From positions 1 through 64,000 of the forward strand of contig JANLFU010000011.1 in the NCBI GenBank assembly GCA_024653215.1: a DNA stretch of 64,000 nt. The letters run 5' to 3'. A model generated the notes under the pieces. That model searched no databases. It was not told the origin of the DNA and worked only from the letters and a program-made list of their open reading frames with translations. This DNA is from Candidatus Saccharicenans sp. GTDB lineage: Bacteria; Acidobacteriota; Aminicenantia; Aminicenantales; Saccharicenantaceae. Shown piece by piece: positions 54,358-63,086 of this stretch; the stretch's first letter is position 1; each line of letters begins with the position of its first letter. The position numbers and the translations under genes are program-made.

Positions 54358-55662
54358 ATGCTTATTCAGACCCTGGTTGTAACCGCCATAATCATCACCG
54401 CCTATGCCCTGGCCAAATGGCGACAACTGTCCGTGGAACTAAGTCTGTTGATAGCCACGGTGGCCGGTGCACTGGGAGGATCCATTTTCCGGACACCTGA
54501 AATCAGAGAAATTCCCAGGCATCTGGTCGAGGGCTCCTTCACCTACCTGGATGTTATCCTGGTTTTTTTCACGGCCACCCTGTTCATCACCATAGTCCAG
54601 GAATCGGGGGGCGTTAACTTTGCCGTCCGGCAGGCCGTGGTGCGCTTTTCTAAAATCAGGTTTCTGGCTCTATTCATGCTGATGATCATACTTCTGATCC
54701 CGGGAGCCCTGACCGGAGCCGGCAGCGTCTCCCTGCTGGTGGTCGGAGCCCCGGTTGCCCTGGCCATGAAAGGCCTGGGTGTTTCGGAAAAGAATATTCC
54801 GGCCATACTTTTTATCGTGGCCGGACTGGCTGCGGCCGCCCCGCCCGTAAATATCTGGGCCATGGTCCTCTGTGCCGGCACCGCCATCCCCTACATCGGT
54901 TTTGAACTACCTCTGGGATTGCCGGTCCTGGTCCTGGGCACCCTGACCATCATCATCCTGGGAGGAAAGCGGGCTCAGGCCGGCAGCCTGGAAACCTTCC
55001 TGGAAAAAACGCAATATCATCCGGCTATGAACTGGTTGCGCCTGCTGACCCCTTTTGTGGTCTTCTTTGCTCTGGTTGTTGCCTACCGTCTCTGGCCGTT
55101 TTCTTTTCCCATCCTGGGGTTACCCCTGGAATTTCTCCTGGCCTCCCTGGTGGCCCTGGCCCTGAGCCCGGTCCGGCTGAATCTGGTCAAAGTGGCTTCA
55201 GCCACAGTGAGTAAGCTTCTTCCATTACTAGCCATAATGGTCATCGTGGGTATGCTGCAGCAGGTGCTGGCGGTTAGCGGCGTGAAGGGTCTGATTTCCT
55301 ACTCGGTGCTCATCATACCGCTGGGCTTACTGTTCTGCCTTCTACCCCTGATCATTCCGGCTTCAGAAGGTGTTCTGACCTACGGCGGGGCAGCCATCAT
55401 CGGCATTCCCCTGGTCTGGTACCTTAATTCGCTCGGCTACCATGCCACCCTGGTCATCGCCGGGCTGAGCCTGCTCTGGCCACTGGGGGACGGGCTGCCG
55501 CCAACTGCCCTCATCGGGCGGTTGAGCCTGATGGTCTCCGGACAGGAAGGAAAATACTGGGATTTCCTTAAACAGACCTGGATACCCTGGTTGATTATCA
55601 CGGCCACCGGAATGCTGATGATCATTTTCAGCGGTCGTCTCCGTTTCCTGGTGATCGGGTGA
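54358..55662 (+). CDS. TRAP/DctM-like or ion-transporter-superfamily large permease
   Basis: A 434-residue membrane protein with about twelve hydrophobic segments. Features such as GALTGAGSVSLLVVGAPVALAMKGLG, IVAGLAAAAPPVNIWAMVLCAG and GLSLLWPLGDGLPPTALIGR resemble the DctM / gluconate-citrate permease group, which takes up carboxylates. No DctQ or DctP partner is present, so a stand-alone ion-coupled permease is equally possible. It opens the putative peptide/acyl-amino-acid locus that continues with the small membrane protein, the deacylase and the C69 dipeptidases. It has no ribosome site and a -10 box 8 bases before its ATG. Confidence 0.7.
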   Translation: MLIQTLVVTAIIITAYALAKWRQLSVELSLLIATVAGALGGSIFRTPEIREIPRHLVEGSFTYLDVILVFFTATLFITIVQESGGVNFAVRQAVVRFSKIRFLALFMLMIILLIPGALTGAGSVSLLVVGAPVALAMKGLGVSEKNIPAILFIVAGLAAAAPPVNIWAMVLCAGTAIPYIGFELPLGLPVLVLGTLTIIILGGKRAQAGSLETFLEKTQYHPAMNWLRLLTPFVVFFALVVAYRLWPFSFPILGLPLEFLLASLVALALSPVRLNLVKVASATVSKLLPLLAIMVIVGMLQQVLAVSGVKGLISYSVLIIPLGLLFCLLPLIIPASEGVLTYGGAAIIGIPLVWYLNSLGYHATLVIAGLSLLWPLGDGLPPTALIGRLSLMVSGQEGKYWDFLKQTWIPWLIITATGMLMIIFSGRLRFLVIG

Positions 55663-55690
55663 TGGATTATATTTGAAGGATTGGACGGCC

Positions 55691-55852
55691 ATGATAGCCA
55701 GAATCATCATGATTGCTTATTATCTGATAAGCGTTTTTTTTGTATTGATTACCATTAAGAACCTGCTAAAGGAAAGGGATAGCCGGGACCGGGTTGTCCT
55801 GTACCTGGTGACACTAATTCCATTCATCCTAAGATTGTTAAGAATTAAATGA
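55691..55852 (+). CDS. Small membrane protein (53 aa), unknown
   Basis: A short gene between the permease and deacylase genes, starting 28 bases after the permease stop and ending 10 bases before the deacylase ATG. The product opens with a hydrophobic helix (MIARIIMIAYYLISVFFVLITI), has a charged middle (KNLLKERDSRDR) and a second hydrophobic stretch (VVLYLVTLIPFILRLL), so it is probably a two-helix hairpin in the membrane. The ribosome site GAAGGA is a little distant. Position suggests a partner of the permease, but this is inference only. I do not recognise the family. Confidence 0.6.
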   Translation: MIARIIMIAYYLISVFFVLITIKNLLKERDSRDRVVLYLVTLIPFILRLLRIK

Positions 55853-55862
55853 GGATTTAACC

Positions 55863-57029
55863 ATGAAAACGGCAGGAACTGGATTCAAACTGTCAGTGGC
55901 CGCGGTCTTTATCATTCTGTTGATCACCGGGGGCTGGCCCCTCAGGCAGCACCGGCATTTCCCGGTCGAGATTGTTTGCGGGCCGGGAGTCACCGAAATC
56001 AGGAACCTGAGCGACTATCTGCCTGTCCTTAAAGGAACCGTGGCCGATACGCCGGTTTTCATCCTTTCGGGGAAAGAACCCGGAGGCTCGGTCCTGGTCA
56101 TGGGTAACACTCATGCCAACGAACCCGAAGGCATGCTGACGGTAGCCATCATGGTCGAGAACGCAGTGGTGGAAAAAGGCACAGTTTTCCTCATCCCCTT
56201 TTTTAACCGCAGTGCCAGCCTGAACACCAGGCCGGGAGAGGGGTACCCGCTGTATTTTTCTGTCAAGACCCCCTGGGGCCAGAAGAGGTTCAGGATGGGC
56301 AACCGGGATGCCTCTCCCCTGGACCAGTGGCCAGACCCTGACGTCTATATCCACTATCCTGAAAAGCAGATGCTCTCCTACCTTGACATCCGAAACACCA
56401 ACCGGACCTGGCCCGGCCGGAAGAACGGCCTGCCCATGGAACAGGTAACCTTCGCTGCCATGGAGCTCCTGCGCCGGGAACGGGTGGACCTGGCCATCGA
56501 CCTGCATGGAGCCGAAACCATGTTCCCGGTCACCAACTGCATCGTGGTCCCGGAAAAATCCATGAGAATTGCCACCCTGGCTTCCCTGACTGTTAAATCG
56601 ATGGAGGGTTTCGAGAACCACCTGGAATCATCCCCGGAAAAATTCCGCGGACTTTCCCACCGTGAAATCGGGGATTATTCGGACACCCTGCCCTTCCTTC
56701 TGGAATCCCCCATACCCTTTTTGGACCAGCCGACCGGGGCCAAAACAGAAAAGCTTTTTCTCGATGGTCGGGATGAATTTCTGCTGAGCCTGGCCCGAAA
56801 GAAAAAATTATTTGTTCCCTATGACGAATCAGGCTGGTCTCTGGACCGCAGGGTGGGACAGCATCTTTCTGTCAGCCTGGAAATCATCAGACAGTATTCC
56901 AGAAAAACACCTGACCGGGCCATCATTATCAAAAATGTCCCCAGGTATTCAGACCTGGTGACCAACGGGACGGGGACCTATTTTCACAACCCGGCCCCGG
57001 TTGAAAAAGGAAAGGTGGTAAAAATATAA
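55863..57029 (+). CDS. Exported succinylglutamate desuccinylase/aspartoacylase-type (M14-like) zinc enzyme
   Basis: A 388-residue enzyme of the zinc carboxypeptidase-like deacylase group. An N-terminal hydrophobic signal or anchor (KLSVAAVFIILLITGGWPL) is followed by GNTHANEPEGML (zinc His and Glu) and LAIDLHGAETMFPV (zinc His). The general-base Glu should lie further on (candidate near EIGDYSDTLPFLLESP). It likely removes an acyl or amino-acid group from N-acyl amino acids or short peptides outside the cytoplasm. Start ATG 55863 follows GAGGATTTAACC. It belongs to a run of same-strand genes from 54358 to 61233. Confidence 0.78.
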   Translation: MKTAGTGFKLSVAAVFIILLITGGWPLRQHRHFPVEIVCGPGVTEIRNLSDYLPVLKGTVADTPVFILSGKEPGGSVLVMGNTHANEPEGMLTVAIMVENAVVEKGTVFLIPFFNRSASLNTRPGEGYPLYFSVKTPWGQKRFRMGNRDASPLDQWPDPDVYIHYPEKQMLSYLDIRNTNRTWPGRKNGLPMEQVTFAAMELLRRERVDLAIDLHGAETMFPVTNCIVVPEKSMRIATLASLTVKSMEGFENHLESSPEKFRGLSHREIGDYSDTLPFLLESPIPFLDQPTGAKTEKLFLDGRDEFLLSLARKKKLFVPYDESGWSLDRRVGQHLSVSLEIIRQYSRKTPDRAIIIKNVPRYSDLVTNGTGTYFHNPAPVEKGKVVKI

Positions 57030-57089
57030 ATTTTAGCCCCGGTTCCATCTTACTGAACGCGGGCGAAAATAATTATGGAGCAGTCATAA

Positions 57090-58787
57090 ATGAAAAAAAC
57101 AATAATCTTGAGCCTGGGTCTTGGCCTGATCCTGTTAACTTTCCTGCTCATTTCCGGCCAGCAGTCCGGAGTCCGTCCGGATGAATGTGTCCTGACTGCT
57201 GAAAATTGCACGGTCATCATGGTTGGTAAGAAAGCCTCGGCTGATGGCTCGACCATGACCACCCACACCGCTGACTGTGGAATCTGCGACTGGACCTGGC
57301 GGTACGTTCCGGCCGCCGACCACAAACCGGGTGCCACCCGTAAAATTTACCGCATTTCCCAGATGAGAACCTGGCCGCCAAGCGAGGGCCTGAAGTGGGA
57401 CTTAATTAAGAAGGATTTTACCGGGGTGGAGATACCCGAGGTCCCGCATACCTTCGGGTACATGCACGGGGTTTTTGGCTACATGAACGACCAGCAGCTG
57501 GCCATCGGTGAATCCACCATAGGAAACAGGCCCAAGATGTCCAACCCGACCCAGACCCCGGCCTTCAACATTACCATGCTGACCCTGCTGGCCATGGAAC
57601 GATGCCGGACGGCCAGGGAGGCCATCAGGCTCATGGGTTCACTGGCCGAAAAATATGGCTACGGGGGCGAGGACGGAGGCGAAATGCTGGCCGTGGCTGA
57701 CCCGGAAGAAGTCTGGGTATTTGAAATCATGCCGGTTGGCCCTCTCTGGACCCCAGATAGCGGGAAGCCGGGGGCCGTCTGGTGTGCCCAGAGGGTGCCC
57801 GACGACCAGGTCAGCGTCTGCCCCAACGAGTCCAGAATCGGGGAAATCGACCTCAATAACCAGGACTTTTTCATGGCCTCGCCCAACGTAATTTCTTACG
57901 CGGTCGAAAACGGATACTGGGACCCCAAGAGCGGCCAGCCCTTCAGCTGGAAAAAGGCCTACAGCCCGGCCGAAGGCAACGCCAAGGACCAGCCGCGCCG
58001 GGCCAGGATGTGGCGGTTCTTTGACCTGGTCTCCCCGTCATCCAAGTTTTCTCCCTCCCTGCCCAACATGGATTTCCCTTTTTCAGTAAAACCGGATAGA
58101 CCCCTATCGGTTAAAGACGTGATGGAAATGACCAGGGACAAGGGTTATGGCACCTTTTTCGATCCCACCCGCGGGATCAGGGGTGGTCCTTATAAGAATC
58201 CAAACTATGACAGCACTGCCCGGCTGATCAGCGTTCGCAATGCCGAATACACAACCGTCACCCAGTGCCGCGGCTGGCTGCCGGCGCCTATCGGGGGAAT
58301 TGTCTGGTTATCCTGGGGAGCCCAGGACACCGCCTGCTATATGCCCTTTTATGCCGGGATTAAAGCCCTGCCCCCTTCCTTCAGTATCGGCGACCACTGG
58401 GTCTTTAACCGCCAGTCAGCTCGCTGGGCTTTTGATTATGTGGATTTCCACGTCCAGGTAGCTTACTCGGTAGCTATAGAAGAAATTAAAAAAGCCAGGG
58501 AAAAATGGGAAGACGGAGCTCTCAACCAGATTCCCGATATTGACCGGAAAGCCCTTGAGCTTTACCAGAAGAATCCGGCCAAGGCTTCAGATTTTTTAAC
58601 GGCCTTTTCCGTTAGCAATGCCGAAGCCGTGGTTAAGGCCTGGTGGCAGCTGGGCGATGACCTTCTGGTCAAGTTCAATCACCTGAGCTACTACAACACT
58701 GAACGGCGGACGGTGGACAGAAGGAAAATGGACTTTCCCGAGGCCTGGAAAAAAGCGGTCAGGATAATTGACATCATTTTTGAGTGA
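57090..58787 (+). CDS. Exported C69-family dipeptidase, copy 1
   Basis: A 565-residue N-terminal-nucleophile peptidase of family C69 (PepD-like). A signal segment (IILSLGLGLILLTFLLIS) precedes the catalytic Cys40 in ENCTVIMVGKKASADGSTM; the enzyme should be activated by exposing this cysteine. Conserved blocks are HTADCGICDWTW, QLAIGESTIGN, GEMLAVADPEEVWVFEIMPVGPLW and YMPFYAGI. It hydrolyses dipeptides, here probably in the periplasm. GGAG is twelve bases before the ATG. The next gene is a close paralogue. Confidence 0.92.
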   Translation: MKKTIILSLGLGLILLTFLLISGQQSGVRPDECVLTAENCTVIMVGKKASADGSTMTTHTADCGICDWTWRYVPAADHKPGATRKIYRISQMRTWPPSEGLKWDLIKKDFTGVEIPEVPHTFGYMHGVFGYMNDQQLAIGESTIGNRPKMSNPTQTPAFNITMLTLLAMERCRTAREAIRLMGSLAEKYGYGGEDGGEMLAVADPEEVWVFEIMPVGPLWTPDSGKPGAVWCAQRVPDDQVSVCPNESRIGEIDLNNQDFFMASPNVISYAVENGYWDPKSGQPFSWKKAYSPAEGNAKDQPRRARMWRFFDLVSPSSKFSPSLPNMDFPFSVKPDRPLSVKDVMEMTRDKGYGTFFDPTRGIRGGPYKNPNYDSTARLISVRNAEYTTVTQCRGWLPAPIGGIVWLSWGAQDTACYMPFYAGIKALPPSFSIGDHWVFNRQSARWAFDYVDFHVQVAYSVAIEEIKKAREKWEDGALNQIPDIDRKALELYQKNPAKASDFLTAFSVSNAEAVVKAWWQLGDDLLVKFNHLSYYNTERRTVDRRKMDFPEAWKKAVRIIDIIFE

Positions 58788-58821
58788 TGGAATAAAATCT
58801 TACCAAGTCATGGAGGTTTTG

Positions 58822-60567
58822 ATGTTTAAAAAACTAAAGAAGAACAGATTCGGACGCTGGTCTCTTCCGGCTCTGGCCCTGATGATGGTCGTCCTGGCCG
58901 TATTTTATTTTACCGGCCGGGCCGAAAAGGTCGACCCGGGGCTGGAGGTTTCCAGACCAGCCGATAACTGCACTTCCATACTGGTCGGTCGACTGGCCTC
59001 GGTTGACGGTTCAACCATGACCACCCATACCTGCGACTGCGGTCTTTGCGATTGGACCTGGCGGCACGTTCCGGCCGCCCGTCACAAACCCGGAGAAACC
59101 AGGAAAATCTATCATATCTCCCAGTTCAAGACCTGGCCCCCAACCGAAGGCCTGAAGTGGGACCTGGTCAAGAAGGACTTCACCGGCCTGGAAATCCCAG
59201 AGGTTCCGTATACCTATGCCTACCACCACGGCATGTTCGGCTACATAAATGAAAAGCAGGTGGCCATAGGAGAATCGACCATCGGGAATGTCCGCAAGCT
59301 GGACAACCCCACTCCAACCCCGGCTTTTGACATCACCATGCTGACCATAATCGCCATGGAAAGGGCCAGCACGGCCAGGGAAGCCATAAAAATCATGGGA
59401 GAACTGGCCGAAAAGTACGGATACGGTTTTCATGACAACGGCGAGATGCTGGCTGTGGCCGACCCCAAGGAAGTCTGGATTTTCGAAATAATTCCGGTCG
59501 GTCCGCTGTGGACGCCGCAGAGTGGCAAGCCGGGCGCGGTCTGGTGTGCTCAGCGAGTACCTGATGATCACGTCAGCGTCTGTCCCAATGAATCGAGGAT
59601 TGGCGAAATTGACCTGAATAATCCTGATTACTTCATGGCCTCCCCCAACGTTATTTCCTGCGCGGTGGAAAACGGTCTTTATGACCCGGCCAGCGGGAAA
59701 CCGTTTAACTGGAAGAAAGCCTATTCGCCGCTAAACGAGAGCGCTACCAGTTCCAGCGGTCGTTACCAGAGGCTATGGCGCTTTTTTGACCTGGTCGCCC
59801 CATCCCTGAAGTTATCCCCTTCCACTCCCAACATGGACCTGCCGTTCTCGGTCAAGCCCGACAGGAAAATCTCGGTGGCCGACGTAATCAATATGACCCG
59901 CGACCGCAGCTACGGCACGCCCTTCGACCCGGTCAAGGGTATCCGCGGAGGACCATTCAAGAACCCGAATTACTACCGCCAGACCAGGACCATCTGCGAC
60001 AGCCGGGCCGAATATTCCACGGTTACCCAGTGCCGGGACTGGCTGCCCGACCCCATCGGCGGAATAGTCTGGATTTCTTTCGGCTCACAGGATACTGCCT
60101 GTTACATGCCTTTTTACGCCGGGGTGACAGAACTGCCCCGCTCTTTCTCCATCGGCGACCACTGGGTCTTCAACCGCGATTCGGCCCGCTGGGCCTTCGA
60201 TTATGTTGACTTTCACGTTCAGGTCATCTACTCCGAAGCCATCAAGGACGTGGAACAGGCCATCCTGAAATACGAAAAGCCCCTCATTGACCAGATCCCG
60301 GAGATTGACCGCAGGGCTACGGAACTCTATAAGAAAAACCCAAAAGAGGCGGCCAGGTTCCTGACCGGTTTCTGCCTGAACAACGCTCAGAACGTGGTCA
60401 AGGCCTGGTGGGACCTGGGAGACCAGCTGCTGGTCAAGTACAACCATCTCTACCTGTACAACGCGGAAAAGAGAACCTACCAGCGGCGATTCCCAAATTA
60501 TCCCGACCTCTGGCAAAAGGCGGTCAGGGCCTTTGACGTCCTGTTTGAATCCGAGGAGAAAAGATAA
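58822..60567 (+). CDS. Exported C69-family dipeptidase, copy 2
   Basis: A 581-residue paralogue of the preceding gene. The N-terminal hydrophobic segment (WSLPALALMMVVLAVFYFTG) leads to the catalytic Cys50 in DNCTSILVGRLASVDGSTM, followed by the same blocks (HTCDCGLCDWTWRHVPAA, VAIGESTIGN, GEMLAVADPKEVWIFEIIPVGPLW, CYMPFYAGV). Long stretches are identical to copy 1, pointing to a tandem duplication. I chose ATG 58822 because TGGAGG lies just upstream and the signal then begins properly; a start at 58768 would overlap the end of copy 1. Confidence 0.92.
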   Translation: MFKKLKKNRFGRWSLPALALMMVVLAVFYFTGRAEKVDPGLEVSRPADNCTSILVGRLASVDGSTMTTHTCDCGLCDWTWRHVPAARHKPGETRKIYHISQFKTWPPTEGLKWDLVKKDFTGLEIPEVPYTYAYHHGMFGYINEKQVAIGESTIGNVRKLDNPTPTPAFDITMLTIIAMERASTAREAIKIMGELAEKYGYGFHDNGEMLAVADPKEVWIFEIIPVGPLWTPQSGKPGAVWCAQRVPDDHVSVCPNESRIGEIDLNNPDYFMASPNVISCAVENGLYDPASGKPFNWKKAYSPLNESATSSSGRYQRLWRFFDLVAPSLKLSPSTPNMDLPFSVKPDRKISVADVINMTRDRSYGTPFDPVKGIRGGPFKNPNYYRQTRTICDSRAEYSTVTQCRDWLPDPIGGIVWISFGSQDTACYMPFYAGVTELPRSFSIGDHWVFNRDSARWAFDYVDFHVQVIYSEAIKDVEQAILKYEKPLIDQIPEIDRRATELYKKNPKEAARFLTGFCLNNAQNVVKAWWDLGDQLLVKYNHLYLYNAEKRTYQRRFPNYPDLWQKAVRAFDVLFESEEKR

Positions 60568-60579
60568 AGGGAGGAAACC

Positions 60580-61233
60580 ATGAAAAGAATAAAGTCCGTT
60601 TATATCCTGTTAATCGTGCTGGTTCTGGCTGCAGGTCTCTGGCTTTACGGCCAGACCATTCCCAGGGCCAGCCTGCCGGTACTGACCACCTCGGCCGGGC
60701 AGAGCCCGGACGTGACCACGGTCAACATCATCCTGGAAGAAGCCGGGATTGGTTATGATTACTGCGATGTTCCCACCCCTGAAATTCTGGCCGACGGGGT
60801 GGGACTTGGCGACCGCGAGTCCGAACCCGGCTTTCACGCCGAAGTTCATACCGACCTGAGCAAGTTCAAGAAGGGAACCCCATACAGGACGGTCATCATG
60901 GCCATCGGGGCCAGCCTCAAGGGCATGGGGGCTTCCGGCCTGACGGTGGAAGCCGAGGAGGCCCGCCTGAAAAAGGTCATCGATTACTGCCAGGCCAACA
61001 AGATTTTCATCATTGCCGTCCATATCGGTGGAGAGTCCAAGCGCGGAGCCCCCGGCAGCGACAACGAAAGAATGATTGAGGCGGTGGCTCCCAGGTCGAA
61101 CTTATTGATTGTCACCAGGGACGGCAACAAGGACGGGCGCTTCAGCAAAATTGCCGCCCAGAAGAACATTCCCCTGCTTGAAGTTAATTACGCCCTGGAA
61201 ATCGTTGACCTGCTGAAGAAGGTTTTTGAATAA
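60580..61233 (+). CDS. DUF6305-like exported protein
   Basis: A 217-residue protein. A signal or anchor segment (SVYILLIVLVLAAGLWLYGQ) precedes a domain starting LPVLTTSAGQSPDVTTVNIILEEAGIGYDYCDVPTPEIL, with YRTVIMAIGASLKGMGASGLTVEAEEARL, IIAVHIGGESKRG and LLIVTRDGNKDGRFSKIA. I recall this as the DUF6305 family, often found beside peptidases; function is unknown. The strand-helix alternation and GASLKGMGAS loop suggest a Rossmann-like fold. It starts 12 bases after C69 copy 2, with GGGAGG as ribosome site, so it closes the operon. Confidence 0.78.
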   Translation: MKRIKSVYILLIVLVLAAGLWLYGQTIPRASLPVLTTSAGQSPDVTTVNIILEEAGIGYDYCDVPTPEILADGVGLGDRESEPGFHAEVHTDLSKFKKGTPYRTVIMAIGASLKGMGASGLTVEAEEARLKKVIDYCQANKIFIIAVHIGGESKRGAPGSDNERMIEAVAPRSNLLIVTRDGNKDGRFSKIAAQKNIPLLEVNYALEIVDLLKKVFE

Positions 61234-61280
61234 ATTTCGGGTCTGGCCCGGGAGAGCCCCTGTTTGAGGCAGGTTTGAGA

Positions 61281-61799
61281 TCAGAGGGCTGACTGGAGTT
61301 TTTTCTGGGCCTTCTGCAACAGTTCCTCGCCCTCGCGGATAAGGTCATCGAGGCGAGCGATGGCAATCCGGCACTTGAGGTTTTCCATTTTCCTCTTGCC
61401 CTTGCCCTGGTGCTCGAAATATTTTTTTAAATAAGCCTCCAGCTCTTCTGCTGAAAACAGCCGGGGCAGGCAGGCATCGGACAGGAGCAACTTCTTTATT
61501 TCTTCATAGTCGATTTTATCCCCCAGAGCCAGCTTGATGTCGCGGGCCGTTTCCTCCCGCCACCTGGCATATTCCGGGGTGGAATAAGGCGGCAACGGAC
61601 CCAGCAATTTCCTGGCCTCTTTAAGCACCTCTTCAAAGAATAGCTTGCCTTCTTTGAGCAGGCTCTTGGCCCGGTAGTACTCAGGACCGGAGGCGGCGGT
61701 ATTATCATCCAGGTAGAGCTTGAAAAGGCTAACCGACTGGGCCAGCGCTTCGTAGGCTGATTTAACCTTAACCTCGAAATTAAAATCCATCGGCTTCAT
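61281..61799 (-). CDS. Helical protein of unknown function (172 aa)
   Basis: I do not recognise this 172-residue protein. It has no signal peptide or membrane segment. It is strongly helical and charged: FEVKVKSAYEALAQSVSLFKLYLDD, AKSLLKEGKLFFEEVLKEARKLLG, EIKKLLLSDACLPRLFSAEELEAYLKKYFEHQG and a C-terminal coiled-coil-like IAIARLDDLIREGEELLQKAQKKLQ. The ATG has a well-placed AAGGAGGGC site, which supports a real gene. It is convergent with the DUF6305 gene and 66 bases downstream of the serine hydrolase gene on the same strand. Confidence 0.65.
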   Translation of the reverse strand: MKPMDFNFEVKVKSAYEALAQSVSLFKLYLDDNTAASGPEYYRAKSLLKEGKLFFEEVLKEARKLLGPLPPYSTPEYARWREETARDIKLALGDKIDYEEIKKLLLSDACLPRLFSAEELEAYLKKYFEHQGKGKRKMENLKCRIAIARLDDLIREGEELLQKAQKKLQSAL

Positions 61800-61864
61800 T
61801 TAGCCCTCCTTGCGGCAACCAGGCTGGATAAAGCATAACAATTTTTTTGGGCTTTTTCAAAAAA

Positions 61865-63073
61865 TTATTTTTTTACTATGGAGGCAGCCACCACGTTGGC
61901 GATCTTGCTTCGCATCGAGATAATTTCGCCCTTGTCATCCGGATGAACCCGATTGGTCAGGAAGACCACGCAGCTGGCCGTTTCCGGGTCGATCCAGATG
62001 GAAGTCCCGGTATAGCCAGAATGCCCGTAGGAACGCCAGCCGAACAGGTCTCCCCTGACCGTGGCATAATCGGAATCAAGGTCCCAGCCGAAACCGCGGC
62101 CGGCAAACTTGAGCCGGGGAAAAATTTCTGTCATCCTCTCCACGGCCAGCGGGCCCAAGATTCTCACTCCCCGAAACTCTCCCCCGTTCAGCATCATCTG
62201 GGCAAAGATGGCCAGGTCGTCGGCCGTGGAAAACAGGCCGGCATTGCCCGAAACCCCGCCCTGGAGCCTGGCCAGCGGGTCATGGACCACTCCCCTCAGT
62301 GGTCGGCCATTAATCACCTCGGTCGGAACGCACCTGGCTTTTACTTCCTCGGGGGGATTGAAAAAAGTGGAAGCCATGCCCAGTGGCCTGAAAATATTCT
62401 GCCGGGAAAATTCAGCCAGGTCCTGTCTTGAAACTATTTTAACCACCTGGGCTAAGGTGATGTAATTAAGGCAGCTGTAGACAAATTTCTCCCCGGGACG
62501 GTATTCCTTTCTTATCCCGGCTATGTGCCTGACCAGGACTTCGGTCGGGCAGGGTTCCCCGTATTTGGCTGCAACTTCCTTGGGGTCAGTATATGGAGGC
62601 AGGCCGGAAGTATGGGTCAGAAGATGAAACAGCCTGATTTCTTCACCCGGGAGCCCTTTCTCTTCGATATAAGGAGTAAATTCAGGTATATAATTCGTTA
62701 TCCGGTCCCAGAGTCTAATCCGGCCCTGCTCCACCAGGATCATGATTGAAGTGGCCGTGGCTATGGGCTTGGTCAGAGAAGCCAGGTCGAAAATGAGGTC
62801 GGGTTTCATCGGCGCAGGCTCCGGCACAAGCTGGCTCTGACCGTAGGCCTTGCGCCAGACAATCTTTCCATGCCTGGTTACCAGCAGGACCGCTCCGGGA
62901 AAATCGTGCCTTTCCAGGGCCAGGCCGATGACCTCATCCAGCCGGCTGAGACGCCTGCTGTCCATCCCGACTTCCTCCGGACGGGCCTGGCCCAGCCTGA
63001 TTTCAGCTCCCACCGTCAGGCCATTGACAGTGATGACTAATAACAAAATCGTTAAAAGAGTCCTTCTGTTCAT
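61865..63073 (-). CDS. Exported serine hydrolase, class C beta-lactamase family
   Basis: A 402-residue penicillin-binding-protein-like serine hydrolase (Beta-lactamase, COG1680 type). A signal peptide (RTLLTILLLVITVNGLTVGA) precedes VGMDSRRLSRLDEVIGLALERHDFPGAVLLVTRHGKIVW. The catalytic SxxK is in DLASLTKPIAT, the YxN-type motif in YSCLNY, and the third motif region in SYGHSGYTG. These enzymes are often D-aminopeptidases or esterases rather than antibiotic-degrading enzymes. ATG 63073 is preceded by GGAGGG; a start at 63169 would place over 30 residues before the signal peptide and overlap the upstream gene. Confidence 0.88.
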   Translation of the reverse strand: MNRRTLLTILLLVITVNGLTVGAEIRLGQARPEEVGMDSRRLSRLDEVIGLALERHDFPGAVLLVTRHGKIVWRKAYGQSQLVPEPAPMKPDLIFDLASLTKPIATATSIMILVEQGRIRLWDRITNYIPEFTPYIEEKGLPGEEIRLFHLLTHTSGLPPYTDPKEVAAKYGEPCPTEVLVRHIAGIRKEYRPGEKFVYSCLNYITLAQVVKIVSRQDLAEFSRQNIFRPLGMASTFFNPPEEVKARCVPTEVINGRPLRGVVHDPLARLQGGVSGNAGLFSTADDLAIFAQMMLNGGEFRGVRILGPLAVERMTEIFPRLKFAGRGFGWDLDSDYATVRGDLFGWRSYGHSGYTGTSIWIDPETASCVVFLTNRVHPDDKGEIISMRSKIANVVAASIVKK

Positions 63074-63086
63074 ATCAAACCCTCCC

